Source: RUG11237 sp964450185 (GTDB lineage Bacteria > Bacillota > Clostridia > Lachnospirales > Lachnospiraceae). From it: DNA of 37,105 nucleotides. The position numbers were made by a program, and so were the translations under genes. The notes under the pieces were generated by a model. The model was given only the letters and a program-made list of their open reading frames with translations, was not told the DNA's origin and made no database searches. Below, in pieces: positions 7,956 through 15,898 of this stretch (position 1 is its first letter; each line of letters opens with the position of its first letter). The stretch is taken from contig CAYVCL010000026.1 of NCBI GenBank assembly GCA_964450185.1, positions 1 to 37,105 on the forward strand, given 5' to 3'.

Positions 7956-8021
7956 AAATGACTGCTGCATTGGTCTGCCTTGCAAGGGCTTGAAGAACTG
8001 ACCAATGACAGCAGTCATTTT
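7955..8021. terminator. long hairpin, probably bidirectional terminator
   Basis: Arms 7955-7975 and 8000-8021 pair over about 20 bp with a single bulged A. The left arm begins AAAATG and the right ends CATTTT, so a T tract follows the stem in both directions. The 24-base loop contains a CCTTGCAAGG palindrome. It sits between the end of the minus-strand regulator (8026) and the plus-strand genes. Confidence 0.6.
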
Positions 8022-8025
8022 GGGT

Positions 8026-8439
8026 TTAACCGTGAATCCAATGATAAATATTTGCTCCGAAATCATGCCACATATCTGCCCAAGAATCATAAATAGCACA
8101 GATAAATAATATCGCTAGAGCGATAGAAAGGGCGTGAAGTACTTTCTTTTTAGCAAGCTCTTTCTTTTGAATGGAAATAGCAAGTGTTTGATTCAAGGTG
8201 GCAAGCTGTTCTGCCACTTCTCCCAAAGGAATATTTTTTTCCTCGACAGTTTCGCCGATTAATTTGCTGACAGAAACATTGAAAGTTTCGGATAATTTAA
8301 TTAAGGTTTCTGCATCTGGTACAGAGAGTCCTTTTTCCCATTTAGAAACAGTCTGTCTGGTTACATGCACCTGCAAAGCAACCTGTTCTTGAGAAAGACC
8401 TTTTTGAATTCTGTAATTTTTTAAATTTTCGTAAAGCAT
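8026..8439 (-). CDS. XRE-family HTH regulator with C-terminal membrane helix
   Basis: A 137-residue regulator. Residues 1 to about 62 are a Cro/CI HTH (LKNYRIQKGLSQEQVALQVH, VTRQTVSKWEKGLSVPDAETL, FNVSVSKLIGE). A charged helical linker with a KKELAKKK patch leads to a membrane segment at about residues 105-122 (LSIALAILFICAIYDSW). This architecture, a SinR/YdeP-like N-terminus tethered to the membrane, is common in Firmicutes. CAGGAG lies 8 bases before the ATG. A sigma-A promoter and a palindrome overlapping its -10 lie upstream. Regulated genes unknown; the neighbouring esterase is a candidate. Confidence 0.85.
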   Translation of the reverse strand: MLYENLKNYRIQKGLSQEQVALQVHVTRQTVSKWEKGLSVPDAETLIKLSETFNVSVSKLIGETVEEKNIPLGEVAEQLATLNQTLAISIQKKELAKKKVLHALSIALAILFICAIYDSWADMWHDFGANIYHWIHG

Positions 8440-8474
8440 TTTTTTCTCCTGTTTATTTTTCTATATGATTTTAT

Positions 8475-8514
8475 ATAAGAATCTTATCATATGTTGTGTG
8501 TGAGAGTATAGCAA
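8475..8514 (-). promoter_or_regulatory. promoter and palindromic operator of the membrane XRE gene
   Basis: On the minus strand TTGCTA (8509-8514) and TATGAT (8486-8491) are 17 bases apart. The palindrome ATAAGA-A-TCTTAT at 8475-8487 overlaps the end of the -10, a natural place for autorepression. Confidence 0.5.
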
Positions 8515-8546
8515 CGGTGCTTAACATCAGGTAAAATTCCTTTAAC

Positions 8547-8565
8547 ATTGGCTAGTTTAGCCAAT
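8547..8565. promoter_or_regulatory. perfect inverted repeat ATTGGCTA-GTT-TAGCCAAT
   Basis: An 8-bp perfect inverted repeat with a 3-base spacer, 13 bases beyond the esterase stop. No T tract follows on either strand, so it is more likely an operator or a weak hairpin than a terminator. Confidence 0.35.
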
Positions 8566-8577
8566 ATATGCCCCAAA

Positions 8578-9483
8578 CTACTCACACAATCCCCGCATAA
8601 ACCGTTCCTCTATATCCAACACCTCTTTCGTCCAGAACTCCCTGCCGCCGTGATGAGCACCAAGTACCTGATAAAAAAACGCTTCTTTTTGTGCCTCTTT
8701 TAATGCAGCGAAAAGTTCACAACCCTGTCCAAAAGGAACTAATTCGTCGTTGGTTCCGTGGAACATAAGAATTGGCGGAAGCTCCCTGTCCTTTTGCACA
8801 TAATTTGCAATTACGGTTGGCTTTACCAGTTCCGGGTGTTCTAGTACCGCTTTTCCTCCGATTTCACAGCCTTCGGGACTGTCCGGTGTGCGATGATCCT
8901 GAGAAGAAGGCTCATCATTCATGGTGGCAAAATTGGTTGGGCCGTATAAATCAATGACGCCTTTTACGATTGGCTTACTGCTTCGTCTTCCGTCTTCTTC
9001 CAGTTCGTTGACACCATAAGAAAAAGCCGCCATCATGGCAGTATGGGCGCCGGAAGAATCGCCCATCAAAAATAGGTTATCCGGATGAATGTTGTATTCC
9101 TTTGCGTGTTCTTTCATAAAGTGAACGCCTGCTTTGGCATCCAGTGCCTGAGCTGGAAAAGCTGCACATTCAGAACCACGATATTCTAATGCTGCCACAA
9201 CAAATCCTCGTTGGGCAAAATAACTTAATTGTGGCATACGTTCTTTGACATTTTGTTCGTGAAAAGCAGAACCGGGAATATACACAATACAAGGAAGTGG
9301 TTTCTTAGCATCGGTTGGCCCGATAATTTGTAAGTGTAATTTTCTCCCTGCTCTTTCTATATAAACTACATCCTCACGATAATAAATTTCATAATTGTCT
9401 AATTTAGGTTCCATTGGTATCATTCCTGCAACAGAAGCGGTACTCATTGGAAAATCTTCTCTGGTAACGTTTAATGGTTCCAT
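8578..9483 (-). CDS. alpha/beta hydrolase, carboxylesterase-like
   Basis: A 301-residue alpha/beta hydrolase of the BD-FAE / acetyl-esterase type. The nucleophile elbow is GDSSG with Ser143. The acid is probably Asp246 in HGTNDELVPF and the base His277 or His278 in GAHHGG. The oxyanion region PGSAFHEQN (70-78) departs from the classical HGGG. No signal peptide is seen, so it is probably cytoplasmic. AAAGGAGG lies about 7 bases before the ATG. Likely activity is hydrolysis of short acyl esters such as acetylated sugars; the real substrate cannot be deduced. It stands alone upstream of the XRE regulator on the same strand. Confidence 0.85.
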   Translation of the reverse strand: MEPLNVTREDFPMSTASVAGMIPMEPKLDNYEIYYREDVVYIERAGRKLHLQIIGPTDAKKPLPCIVYIPGSAFHEQNVKERMPQLSYFAQRGFVVAALEYRGSECAAFPAQALDAKAGVHFMKEHAKEYNIHPDNLFLMGDSSGAHTAMMAAFSYGVNELEEDGRRSSKPIVKGVIDLYGPTNFATMNDEPSSQDHRTPDSPEGCEIGGKAVLEHPELVKPTVIANYVQKDRELPPILMFHGTNDELVPFGQGCELFAALKEAQKEAFFYQVLGAHHGGREFWTKEVLDIEERFMRGLCE

Positions 9484-9699
9484 AGTTTCTCCTCCTTTTG
9501 TTTTTGAATTATTATATCAGATATTGCTGTTTCTTTCTATGATTTTGCCATAGAGCCAATAAAAATATTAAAAAAATATAAACTTTGGGTTCAGTTTATT
9601 ACACATATGGACGATAAAATAAAAACACCGTCGAATCCCAAGGTGCAGACGAGTGAATAGAAAGAAACAATATACAACAGAATATAGGGGGAGATAAGA

Positions 9700-10749
9700 G
9701 TGGTAATTGAAGTAAACAACGTATCAAAAGAATTTGTTTCACCAAAGAAGTACCCGGGATTAAAAGGGGCAATCAAAGGTCTTTTTTCAAATGAAAAAGT
9801 AAGAAAAATGGCTGTGGAAGATATTTCTTTTTCCATTCAGGAAGGAGAAATCGTAGGTTATATCGGAAGTAACGGAGCGGGAAAATCCACCACCATCAAA
9901 ATGATGACAGGAATTTTGACACCTACTTCCGGACAGTGTCTGATTCATGGAATTGACCCAAGCAAAGAACGAAAGAAAAATGCGCAAAATATCGGTGTTG
10001 TTTTTGGACAGCGAACACAGTTGTGGTGGGATTTGCCTTTAAGTGAATCCTTTTCTATTTTAAAAGAAATTTATAATGTAAGTGATGAAGCATACGAAGC
10101 GCAGATGAAATTTTTAAATGAAGTGCTGGAACTGGAAGAATTCTGGACAAGACCGGTGCGAAATCTTTCGCTGGGACAGAGAATGAGAGCCGATTTAGGA
10201 GCAGCATTGTTACACAATCCAAAAGTGCTTTATTTAGATGAGCCAACCATTGGGTTAGACCTTGTGGTAAAAGACAATATCCGAAAAGCTATTCGGGAAA
10301 TCAACGAGAAATATAAAACAACCGTCATACTGACAACCCATGATATTGAAGATATTGAAGAACTTTGCAACAGAATTATCATTATTGATGATGGAAAGAA
10401 AATCTATGATGGTTCTCTGGAAAATCTGAAAGAAAAGTATGGAGTCACAAGAAAAGTAACCATGGAAGTGAAGAATTTAAAAGAAGCCGGATGTGTGGAT
10501 TTGTCTTCTGCTTTAAATGTGTCAAAGGAAGCCTATGAGGTGACAACGGATAAGGCAACGAACAGTGTGGAAGTGACATTTGACAAGAAGTGTCTGAGTA
10601 TCTCAGATGTAATTGCGCAGTACATGAAGCATACAGAAGTGAAGGATATTCAGATTCAGGAAACAGAGTTGTCCGAAATCGTAAAAGAAATTTATCGCCA
10701 TGGAATGGAACAGGAAACAAAGCAAAGAGAAGAAGGCATGGTGAGTTAA
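9700..10749 (+). CDS. ABC-2 type exporter, ATP-binding protein
   Basis: A 349-residue ATPase. Walker A GSNGAGKST (56-64), signature LSLGQRM (156-162), Walker B VLYLDEPTIGLD (176-187) and switch His214 are all present. An N-terminal KKYPGLKGAIKGLFSNE insert precedes the core, typical of the COG4586 type. About 110 residues follow the ABC core, as expected for this group. The start is GTG at 9700, with AGGGGGAG about 8 bases before it. It forms an operon with two permease genes (2- and 3-base gaps). Related systems export antibiotics, peptides or polymers; the cargo is unknown here. Confidence 0.93.
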   Translation: MVIEVNNVSKEFVSPKKYPGLKGAIKGLFSNEKVRKMAVEDISFSIQEGEIVGYIGSNGAGKSTTIKMMTGILTPTSGQCLIHGIDPSKERKKNAQNIGVVFGQRTQLWWDLPLSESFSILKEIYNVSDEAYEAQMKFLNEVLELEEFWTRPVRNLSLGQRMRADLGAALLHNPKVLYLDEPTIGLDLVVKDNIRKAIREINEKYKTTVILTTHDIEDIEELCNRIIIIDDGKKIYDGSLENLKEKYGVTRKVTMEVKNLKEAGCVDLSSALNVSKEAYEVTTDKATNSVEVTFDKKCLSISDVIAQYMKHTEVKDIQIQETELSEIVKEIYRHGMEQETKQREEGMVS

Positions 10750-10751
10750 GT

Positions 10752-11573
10752 ATGAAAAAAGGAAGATGGAGAATTTATGTGCCTTTTACATTAAATGAAA
10801 TAAAAAGCAATCTGGCATACAAGGGAAGCTTTTATCTATTCGTTTTATGTAGTTGTTTTGGGGCATTTATTTCTTATTATTTATGGATGGCAATTTATGG
10901 AAGCTCCGCAAACGGAGTGTTAGGCGGGCTTACCAGAAATGAAATGATTTTATATGTATTTATGACCTATGTTACTTCCAATATTGTAAATGTGGGAGTT
11001 GTGGGTTACATAGAAAATGATGTGCGGGATGGCGCGGTTGTGATGAATCTGATTAAGCCGATAGACTATCGTCTGAGTCTTATTTCTAGAGCATTGGGAG
11101 TGGTTGTTTACCGCTTTTTAGCCCCGTCTGTATTTGTATGGATTGGACTGGAAATCTATAAAGTAGCTGTTTTGGGAATGAATGTAGTTTCCATAAAAAA
11201 TATATTACTGTATTTGCTCAGTTCATTTTTCAGTGTATTAATCTATCAGTTGTTTGATTTCTGCTTTGGACTTATGGCGTTTGTCACAACGTATATGTTT
11301 GGTTTAAAGATGGCGAAAAATGCACTGGTTAGTTTTTTGACGGGACAGTTAATTCCAATCAGCTTTTTCCCGGAAATATTTCAGCGAGTATTTGATTTTC
11401 TGCCTTTTTCATCCATGGTGTATACGCCGGTCATGGTCTATCTTGGAAAATATTCCGGAGAGGCACTGGCAGCGGTATTATTACGTCAGGTATTTTGGAT
11501 TGTTTTATTGTATGTGTTAGGCACTGTATTGTGGAACAAAATCACCAAACGCCTGATTGTGTTGGGAGGTTAG
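10752..11573 (+). CDS. ABC-2 type exporter, permease subunit 1
   Basis: A 273-residue membrane protein with about six helices. It begins MKKGRWRIYVPFTLNEIKSN and matches the COG4587-type permeases that pair with COG4586 ATPases. An open frame extends further upstream into the ATPase gene, but the ATG at 10752, two bases after the ATPase stop, gives the family-like N-terminus and suggests translational coupling. The sequence IENDVRDGAVVMNLIKPIDY, a cytoplasmic loop found in these permeases, is visible. Works with the ATPase and the next permease as a heterodimeric channel. Confidence 0.9.
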   Translation: MKKGRWRIYVPFTLNEIKSNLAYKGSFYLFVLCSCFGAFISYYLWMAIYGSSANGVLGGLTRNEMILYVFMTYVTSNIVNVGVVGYIENDVRDGAVVMNLIKPIDYRLSLISRALGVVVYRFLAPSVFVWIGLEIYKVAVLGMNVVSIKNILLYLLSSFFSVLIYQLFDFCFGLMAFVTTYMFGLKMAKNALVSFLTGQLIPISFFPEIFQRVFDFLPFSSMVYTPVMVYLGKYSGEALAAVLLRQVFWIVLLYVLGTVLWNKITKRLIVLGG

Positions 11574-11576
11574 AGA

Positions 11577-12380
11577 ATGAAAGAATTGAAAAGATATGGA
11601 AGATTATATAAAGTATTTGTTGCCCAGTTCTTTAAATATCTGGTACAGTCCAGAGTGGACTTTTTGATTGGGCTTATGGGATTCTTTTTGACTCAGGCAG
11701 CCGGAATTGCATTTTTATATCTGGTGTTTGAACAGATACCAACCCTTGCAGACTGGACGCTACCACAGCTTATTTTTATCTATGGTTTCGCCCAGATACC
11801 AAGAGGGCTTGACCATTTGTTTACGGATAATATCTGGATGGTATCTTGGTGGTATGTGGTAAACGGACAGTTTGACCGTTACATGCTGCGTCCGATGAAT
11901 TTGTTTTTTCAGGTAATTTGCGAAAAATTGCAACCGGATGCTTTGGGAGAGTTGATGGTGGGAATACTGTTATTGATAGTTTCCCTGTCCAATGGAGTGG
12001 CAGCAATCAGTGGAACTAAGATTTTGCTTTTTATTGTATCCATGATTGCAGGGGCGCTTATTTATACATCTGTAAAATTATTATTTGCCTCCTTTGCTTT
12101 CTGGATGAAGGTCAGCGGACCGGTTTTGTATACTGCATACCAGTTGGCTGATTTTGCAAAATATCCTACCGAAATTTACGCAAAAGGAATCCGTTTTATT
12201 ATCACATGGGTGATACCATTTGCTTTTGTTGCGTACCTTCCGGCAAGCTATTTCTTGAAACCGGGAGTCAGTGCGTGGAATACCATTGGATTGGAGTGTG
12301 TTTTAGCGGTGGTATTTTTTGCAATCGCTTATGGGGTATTTCATTTTGGAACTAAGGCATATGAAAGTGCCGGAAATTAA
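11577..12380 (+). CDS. ABC-2 type exporter, permease subunit 2
   Basis: A 267-residue permease with about six membrane helices. It starts MKELKRYGRLYKVFVAQFFK and contains the DFLIGLMGFFLTQAAGIAFL helix, a YGFAQIPRGLDHLFTDNIW segment and a loop with QFDRYMLRPMNLFFQ, which resembles the loop in subunit 1 and in COG3694 proteins. The gene starts 3 bases after the first permease. The two permeases are divergent paralogues that probably form a heterodimer on the ATPase. Confidence 0.9.
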   Translation: MKELKRYGRLYKVFVAQFFKYLVQSRVDFLIGLMGFFLTQAAGIAFLYLVFEQIPTLADWTLPQLIFIYGFAQIPRGLDHLFTDNIWMVSWWYVVNGQFDRYMLRPMNLFFQVICEKLQPDALGELMVGILLLIVSLSNGVAAISGTKILLFIVSMIAGALIYTSVKLLFASFAFWMKVSGPVLYTAYQLADFAKYPTEIYAKGIRFIITWVIPFAFVAYLPASYFLKPGVSAWNTIGLECVLAVVFFAIAYGVFHFGTKAYESAGN

Positions 12381-12402
12381 TCGATAAAATATCTTAAAAA
12401 AC

Positions 12403-12444
12403 AACCCGACACAGCTTTCGGTAAAATGCAGGCTGTGTCGGGTT
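12403..12444. terminator. inverted repeat after the ABC operon
   Basis: A perfect 13-bp stem (12403-12415 with 12432-12444) around a 16-base loop. The plus-strand tail is only TTCTATTG. On the minus strand the tail is richer in T (from the AAAAAACA before it). It probably ends the ABC operon but is atypical. Confidence 0.55.
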
Positions 12445-12476
12445 CTATTGCTGTTATTGAAGAAAGGAAAAATAGA

Positions 12477-13355
12477 ATGAAGAAAACAATATTAATGATA
12501 ATACTCTCGGCAGGATTTGTTTTTGGTCTGACGGGGTGTGGACAGGACAAAGCCAGTGAAGTGAATGTAGATACTGAACAAGTTGCTGTGACTCCCACGG
12601 AAACGGAAGTCATAGTTACCCCCACACCAGTCGAAATTGTAGCGACACCAACGGAAACAATAGCCACTCCCACGCCGACGGAAACGATAGCAACTCCGAC
12701 CCCGACAGAAGAACCGGCTGTTTCTGGTCTGGTAGTCATTGATGCCGGGCATCAGGCGAAGGGGAACAGCGAAAAAGAGCCGGTAGGACCGGGAGCCAGT
12801 GAAATGAAAACAAAGGTGGCAGGAGGCACCAGTGGCTGTGTCAGCGGTCTTGCAGAGTATGAATTGACACTGCAGATTTCTTTGAAATTACAGAATGAAT
12901 TGGAAGCCAGAGGTTATCAGGTACTTATGATTCGAACCACCAACGATGTAAATATCAGCAATGCAGAACGTGCAGAAATCGCCAATGGGGCAGGCGCAGA
13001 CGCATTTATCCGAATCCATGCCAATGGTTCCGAAAATGCATCTGCCAATGGTGCCATGACAATTTGCCAGACCAGTAGCAATCCATATAATGGAAATTTA
13101 TATGAAGAAAGCAAAGCGTTGTCGGAAAACGTTTTGGAAGAGTTGGTATCAGCTACCGGATGCAAACGGGAATATGTTTGGGAAACAGATACTATGAGCG
13201 GCATTAATTGGTGTCAGGTTCCGGTGACTATCGTGGAAGTGGGATATATGACAAACGCCAATGAAGATGCCTTGATGGCAACCGAAGATTATCAACAAAA
13301 AATTGTAGCAGGGATTGCAAATGGGGTAGAAAAATACCTTTGCAATGGGAATTAA
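12477..13355 (+). CDS. N-acetylmuramoyl-L-alanine amidase lipoprotein (Amidase_3)
   Basis: A 292-residue exported amidase. The signal peptide ends in LTGC, a lipobox, so it should be anchored outside the membrane. A Thr/Pro-rich linker (ATPTETIATPTPTE-type repeats, about residues 35-82) leads to the Amidase_3 domain. The Zn ligands are visible in order: DAGH, EYELT, RIHAN, and the catalytic Glu in VEVGYMTN. It cleaves the amide between muramic acid and the stem peptide. The start at 12477 was chosen because AGAAAGGAA precedes it and a lipoprotein signal begins there; a longer frame starts at 12426. The same linker style occurs in the lipoprotein at 6792. Possibly a germination or sporulation amidase, but that is only a guess. 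Confidence 0.9.
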   Translation: MKKTILMIILSAGFVFGLTGCGQDKASEVNVDTEQVAVTPTETEVIVTPTPVEIVATPTETIATPTPTETIATPTPTEEPAVSGLVVIDAGHQAKGNSEKEPVGPGASEMKTKVAGGTSGCVSGLAEYELTLQISLKLQNELEARGYQVLMIRTTNDVNISNAERAEIANGAGADAFIRIHANGSENASANGAMTICQTSSNPYNGNLYEESKALSENVLEELVSATGCKREYVWETDTMSGINWCQVPVTIVEVGYMTNANEDALMATEDYQQKIVAGIANGVEKYLCNGN

Positions 13356-13378
13356 CCGGAAGTTGCAAGACTCCGGTT
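13354..13378. terminator. weak hairpin between convergent genes
   Basis: AACCGGA (13354-13360) and TCCGGTT (13372-13378) form a 7-bp stem overlapping the amidase stop. No long T tract follows, so a terminator role is only likely from the convergent setting with asnB. Confidence 0.35.
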
Positions 13379-13403
13379 CCCCCATTGCCATCCAATTTAG
13401 CGT

Positions 13404-15257
13404 TTATATTTCCACAGAAATCCCATACTCCTTCAACCACTGATTCATCTGAATATAATAAGCCAACAACTGTGGCCCAGCCATTAACTGCCCAAACCAA
13501 GGCTTCCCATAAGACATTGGCGTATTCAAAAACGTCATACACCGTTCCCTATCAATAAATTCTAAGATAGGTTCGTTGCTGCTGTTCAAAATTCTTACAA
13601 ATTCATCCTTCAATAATTGTTCATATACCGGATGGTAGGTTTTCGGATAAGGACTTTTTTTGCGGAATAATACACTGTCTGGTAAAAGTCCCCGGGTAGC
13701 GTTTCGAAGTAATCCTTTTTCCGTGTTTCCCATAAATTTCATGCTCCATGGCACATTAAATACGTATTCCACAATTCTGTGGTCTGCAAAAGGTACACGG
13801 GCTTCTAGACCGTGGTACATGCTGGTGCGGTCCATACGTTCCAACAGGGTTGCCATAAACCATTTGATATTTAAGAAAGAAAGTTCCCGACGGCGTTTTT
13901 CCTCATTAGATTCTCCGGGAAGAATCGGAGTTTCTCCAATGGTGGTTTCGTAAGCGCTGACAGAATATTCTTCCAGAGGAAGCGTTCTTAAAAGGGCAGG
14001 TTTTAACAAGACAGTGCGGGCATCCATATCGTAGCTCCAAGGAAAGGCATTGCGTTCAAACATGTCTTTTCGGTAGAACCAAGGATAACCGCCAAAAATT
14101 TCATCGGCACACTCACCGGTCAAAGTAACTCTATGGTGTTTACTCACTTCTCCACAGAAGTATAAAAGAGAAGATTCCACATCAGCCATGCAAGGGAAAT
14201 CTCTGGCAAACATGGCAGAACTTAAATTATCATACAAATCCCGATTACTGCATTGGAGTACCTGATGATTTGTTCCTAAGAATTCCGACATTTCCAGAGC
14301 AAAAGGCAAATCTTGGGTAGGCTGAAAACTGTTTGCTTCAAAATATTTTTGATTTCCCTCAAAGTCAAAAGAGTAGGTAGTCAATGTTTTTCCCTGCTCT
14401 TTTAGACGGTTGGCAGTGACCGCAGTGACAATGCTGCTGTCCAGTCCACCGGAAAGAAAAGTGCAGATAGGAATATCGGACAACATCTGCATATGAATGG
14501 AAGACTGCAAAAGGTAAGAAGTTTTTTCTATGGTTTCCTCCAGGGAATCGGTATGCTCAAAACTTTCCAATTTCCAATAGGTGTGGGGAATTAGTTGGTC
14601 TTCTTTTATTTTAACAAAATTTCCCGGAAGAACTTCTTTAATGTCCTGATATACTGTTTTACCATAAGTATGGGCAGGACCGAGAGCCAGCAATTCGCAC
14701 ATACCTTCTTTATTTACCTTTGCCAGTGTTTTATCGTAGGATAACAGTGATTTGATTTCAGAACCAAATATGAGGGTATTATTTTTGCGGGCAAAAAACA
14801 ATGGTTTTACGCCCAGACGGTCACGGCATAAAGTAAGTTGCTTTTTCTTTGCTTCCCAGATGGCAAAGGCAAAAATACCATTCAATTTTTCATACAGATT
14901 ATCGCCCCAAAAGGCATATCCCTTCAATATGACTTCCGTATCGCAGGTGGTCTGAAAGGTGATTCCCTGTCGTTGCAATTCCTTGCGAAGCATGGGCATG
15001 TTGTAGATTTCCCCGTTGTATACAAGAACATAATCTTCGTCCTCCACATGACAGCTCATGGGCTGGCTGCCTTTGGCAAGGTCTAAGATAGACAGACGCA
15101 CATGAGCCAGTCCGCAGGAGTCATCCAGATAAATTCCATCTGCATCGGGGCCTCTGTGTTTCTGGGAGAGATTCATTTGGTGTAACATAGATTCGAAAGT
15201 ATCTTTTTGGGAAACAAAGTTTCCATGAGAGTTATAAAAACCGCTAATACCGCACAT
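13404..15257 (-). CDS. asnB: asparagine synthase, glutamine-hydrolysing
   Basis: A 617-residue enzyme that makes asparagine from aspartate, glutamine and ATP. The mature N-terminus is Cys2 (MCGISGFYN), the nucleophile of the class II glutaminase domain (to about residue 200; RGPDADG and YNGEIYN seen). The synthase domain has the pyrophosphate loop FLSGGLDSS near residue 268, followed by GECADEIFGGYPWFY and ARVPFADHRIVEYVF. ATG 15257 is preceded by AGGAAAGGA. It lies 62 bases after spoVFB on the same strand without an evident terminator, so it may be transcribed with the dipicolinate genes late in sporulation. In Bacillus one asnB paralogue (asnO) is sporulation-specific, a parallel I note as inference. 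Confidence 0.93.
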   Translation of the reverse strand: MCGISGFYNSHGNFVSQKDTFESMLHQMNLSQKHRGPDADGIYLDDSCGLAHVRLSILDLAKGSQPMSCHVEDEDYVLVYNGEIYNMPMLRKELQRQGITFQTTCDTEVILKGYAFWGDNLYEKLNGIFAFAIWEAKKKQLTLCRDRLGVKPLFFARKNNTLIFGSEIKSLLSYDKTLAKVNKEGMCELLALGPAHTYGKTVYQDIKEVLPGNFVKIKEDQLIPHTYWKLESFEHTDSLEETIEKTSYLLQSSIHMQMLSDIPICTFLSGGLDSSIVTAVTANRLKEQGKTLTTYSFDFEGNQKYFEANSFQPTQDLPFALEMSEFLGTNHQVLQCSNRDLYDNLSSAMFARDFPCMADVESSLLYFCGEVSKHHRVTLTGECADEIFGGYPWFYRKDMFERNAFPWSYDMDARTVLLKPALLRTLPLEEYSVSAYETTIGETPILPGESNEEKRRRELSFLNIKWFMATLLERMDRTSMYHGLEARVPFADHRIVEYVFNVPWSMKFMGNTEKGLLRNATRGLLPDSVLFRKKSPYPKTYHPVYEQLLKDEFVRILNSSNEPILEFIDRERCMTFLNTPMSYGKPWFGQLMAGPQLLAYYIQMNQWLKEYGISVEI

Positions 15258-15319
15258 ATTCTATCGTTCCTTTCCTAATTTAAGTTTGAGAGAATTTAAT
15301 TTTCCTTATGTTGAAGGGG

Positions 15320-15898
15320 CTAACGAATTACAGGTTGTAATTGTTTGCCCTCTAAAGCAGCTTTGGTGGCAGGAAGGAGCAAATCGATATGAGCAATCAT
15401 AGAATTTGGCTTCTTTTCCGGCGCATCCTGTCCAAAGGGTACAAAGTAAATATGTTTACAATTCATTAAAAGCCCGATGTTTTTGAAATTCATGCCCAAA
15501 GCATCGTTGGTGGAGATGGAGATGAGCAATGGCTTTTCATTGCGCATATGGGCTTTGGCAGCCATCAACACCGGGCTGTCGGTGATTCCGTTGGCAAGCT
15601 TTGCTATAGTATTCCCGGTACAAGGCATAATAATTAAAATATCTAAAAATCCGCTGGGACCAATAGGTTCTGCTGTTTCAATGGAATCTATGGCAGTTCT
15701 GCCGCAAATTTCTTCAATCTGACTTCTTAAGTCTTTCGCTTTTCCAAAACGGCTGTCGATTTTCTGGGAATGGAAGGACATAATAGGGTATAAATCAGCA
15801 CCTTCTTCTGTCAGATGTTTTAATTCTTCCATTGCCGCCTGATAGGTGCAGAAAGAGCCGGTAAACGCAATACCTATTTTAAAACCTTTCAGTGTCAT
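15320..15898 (-). CDS. spoVFB: dipicolinate synthase subunit B
   Basis: A 192-residue flavoprotein-like subunit of dipicolinate synthase. The complex oxidises dihydrodipicolinate to dipicolinic acid, the spore core chelator, in the mother cell. The fold is that of HFCD flavoproteins: GIAFTGSFCTY at the start, IMPCTGNTIAKLANGITDSPV in the middle and a C-terminal KPNSMIAHI segment. The ATG overlaps the end of spoVFA by 4 bases, indicating coupling. The order spoVFA-spoVFB matches Bacillus and other spore formers. Confidence 0.94.
   Translation of the reverse strand: MTLKGFKIGIAFTGSFCTYQAAMEELKHLTEEGADLYPIMSFHSQKIDSRFGKAKDLRSQIEEICGRTAIDSIETAEPIGPSGFLDILIIMPCTGNTIAKLANGITDSPVLMAAKAHMRNEKPLLISISTNDALGMNFKNIGLLMNCKHIYFVPFGQDAPEKKPNSMIAHIDLLLPATKAALEGKQLQPVIR

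Noticed and set aside
12377..12739. Minus-strand frame rich in Val/Ser/Gly repeats opposite the amidase linker
   Set aside because: It is the complement of the Thr/Pro repeat coding region and has no ribosome site.
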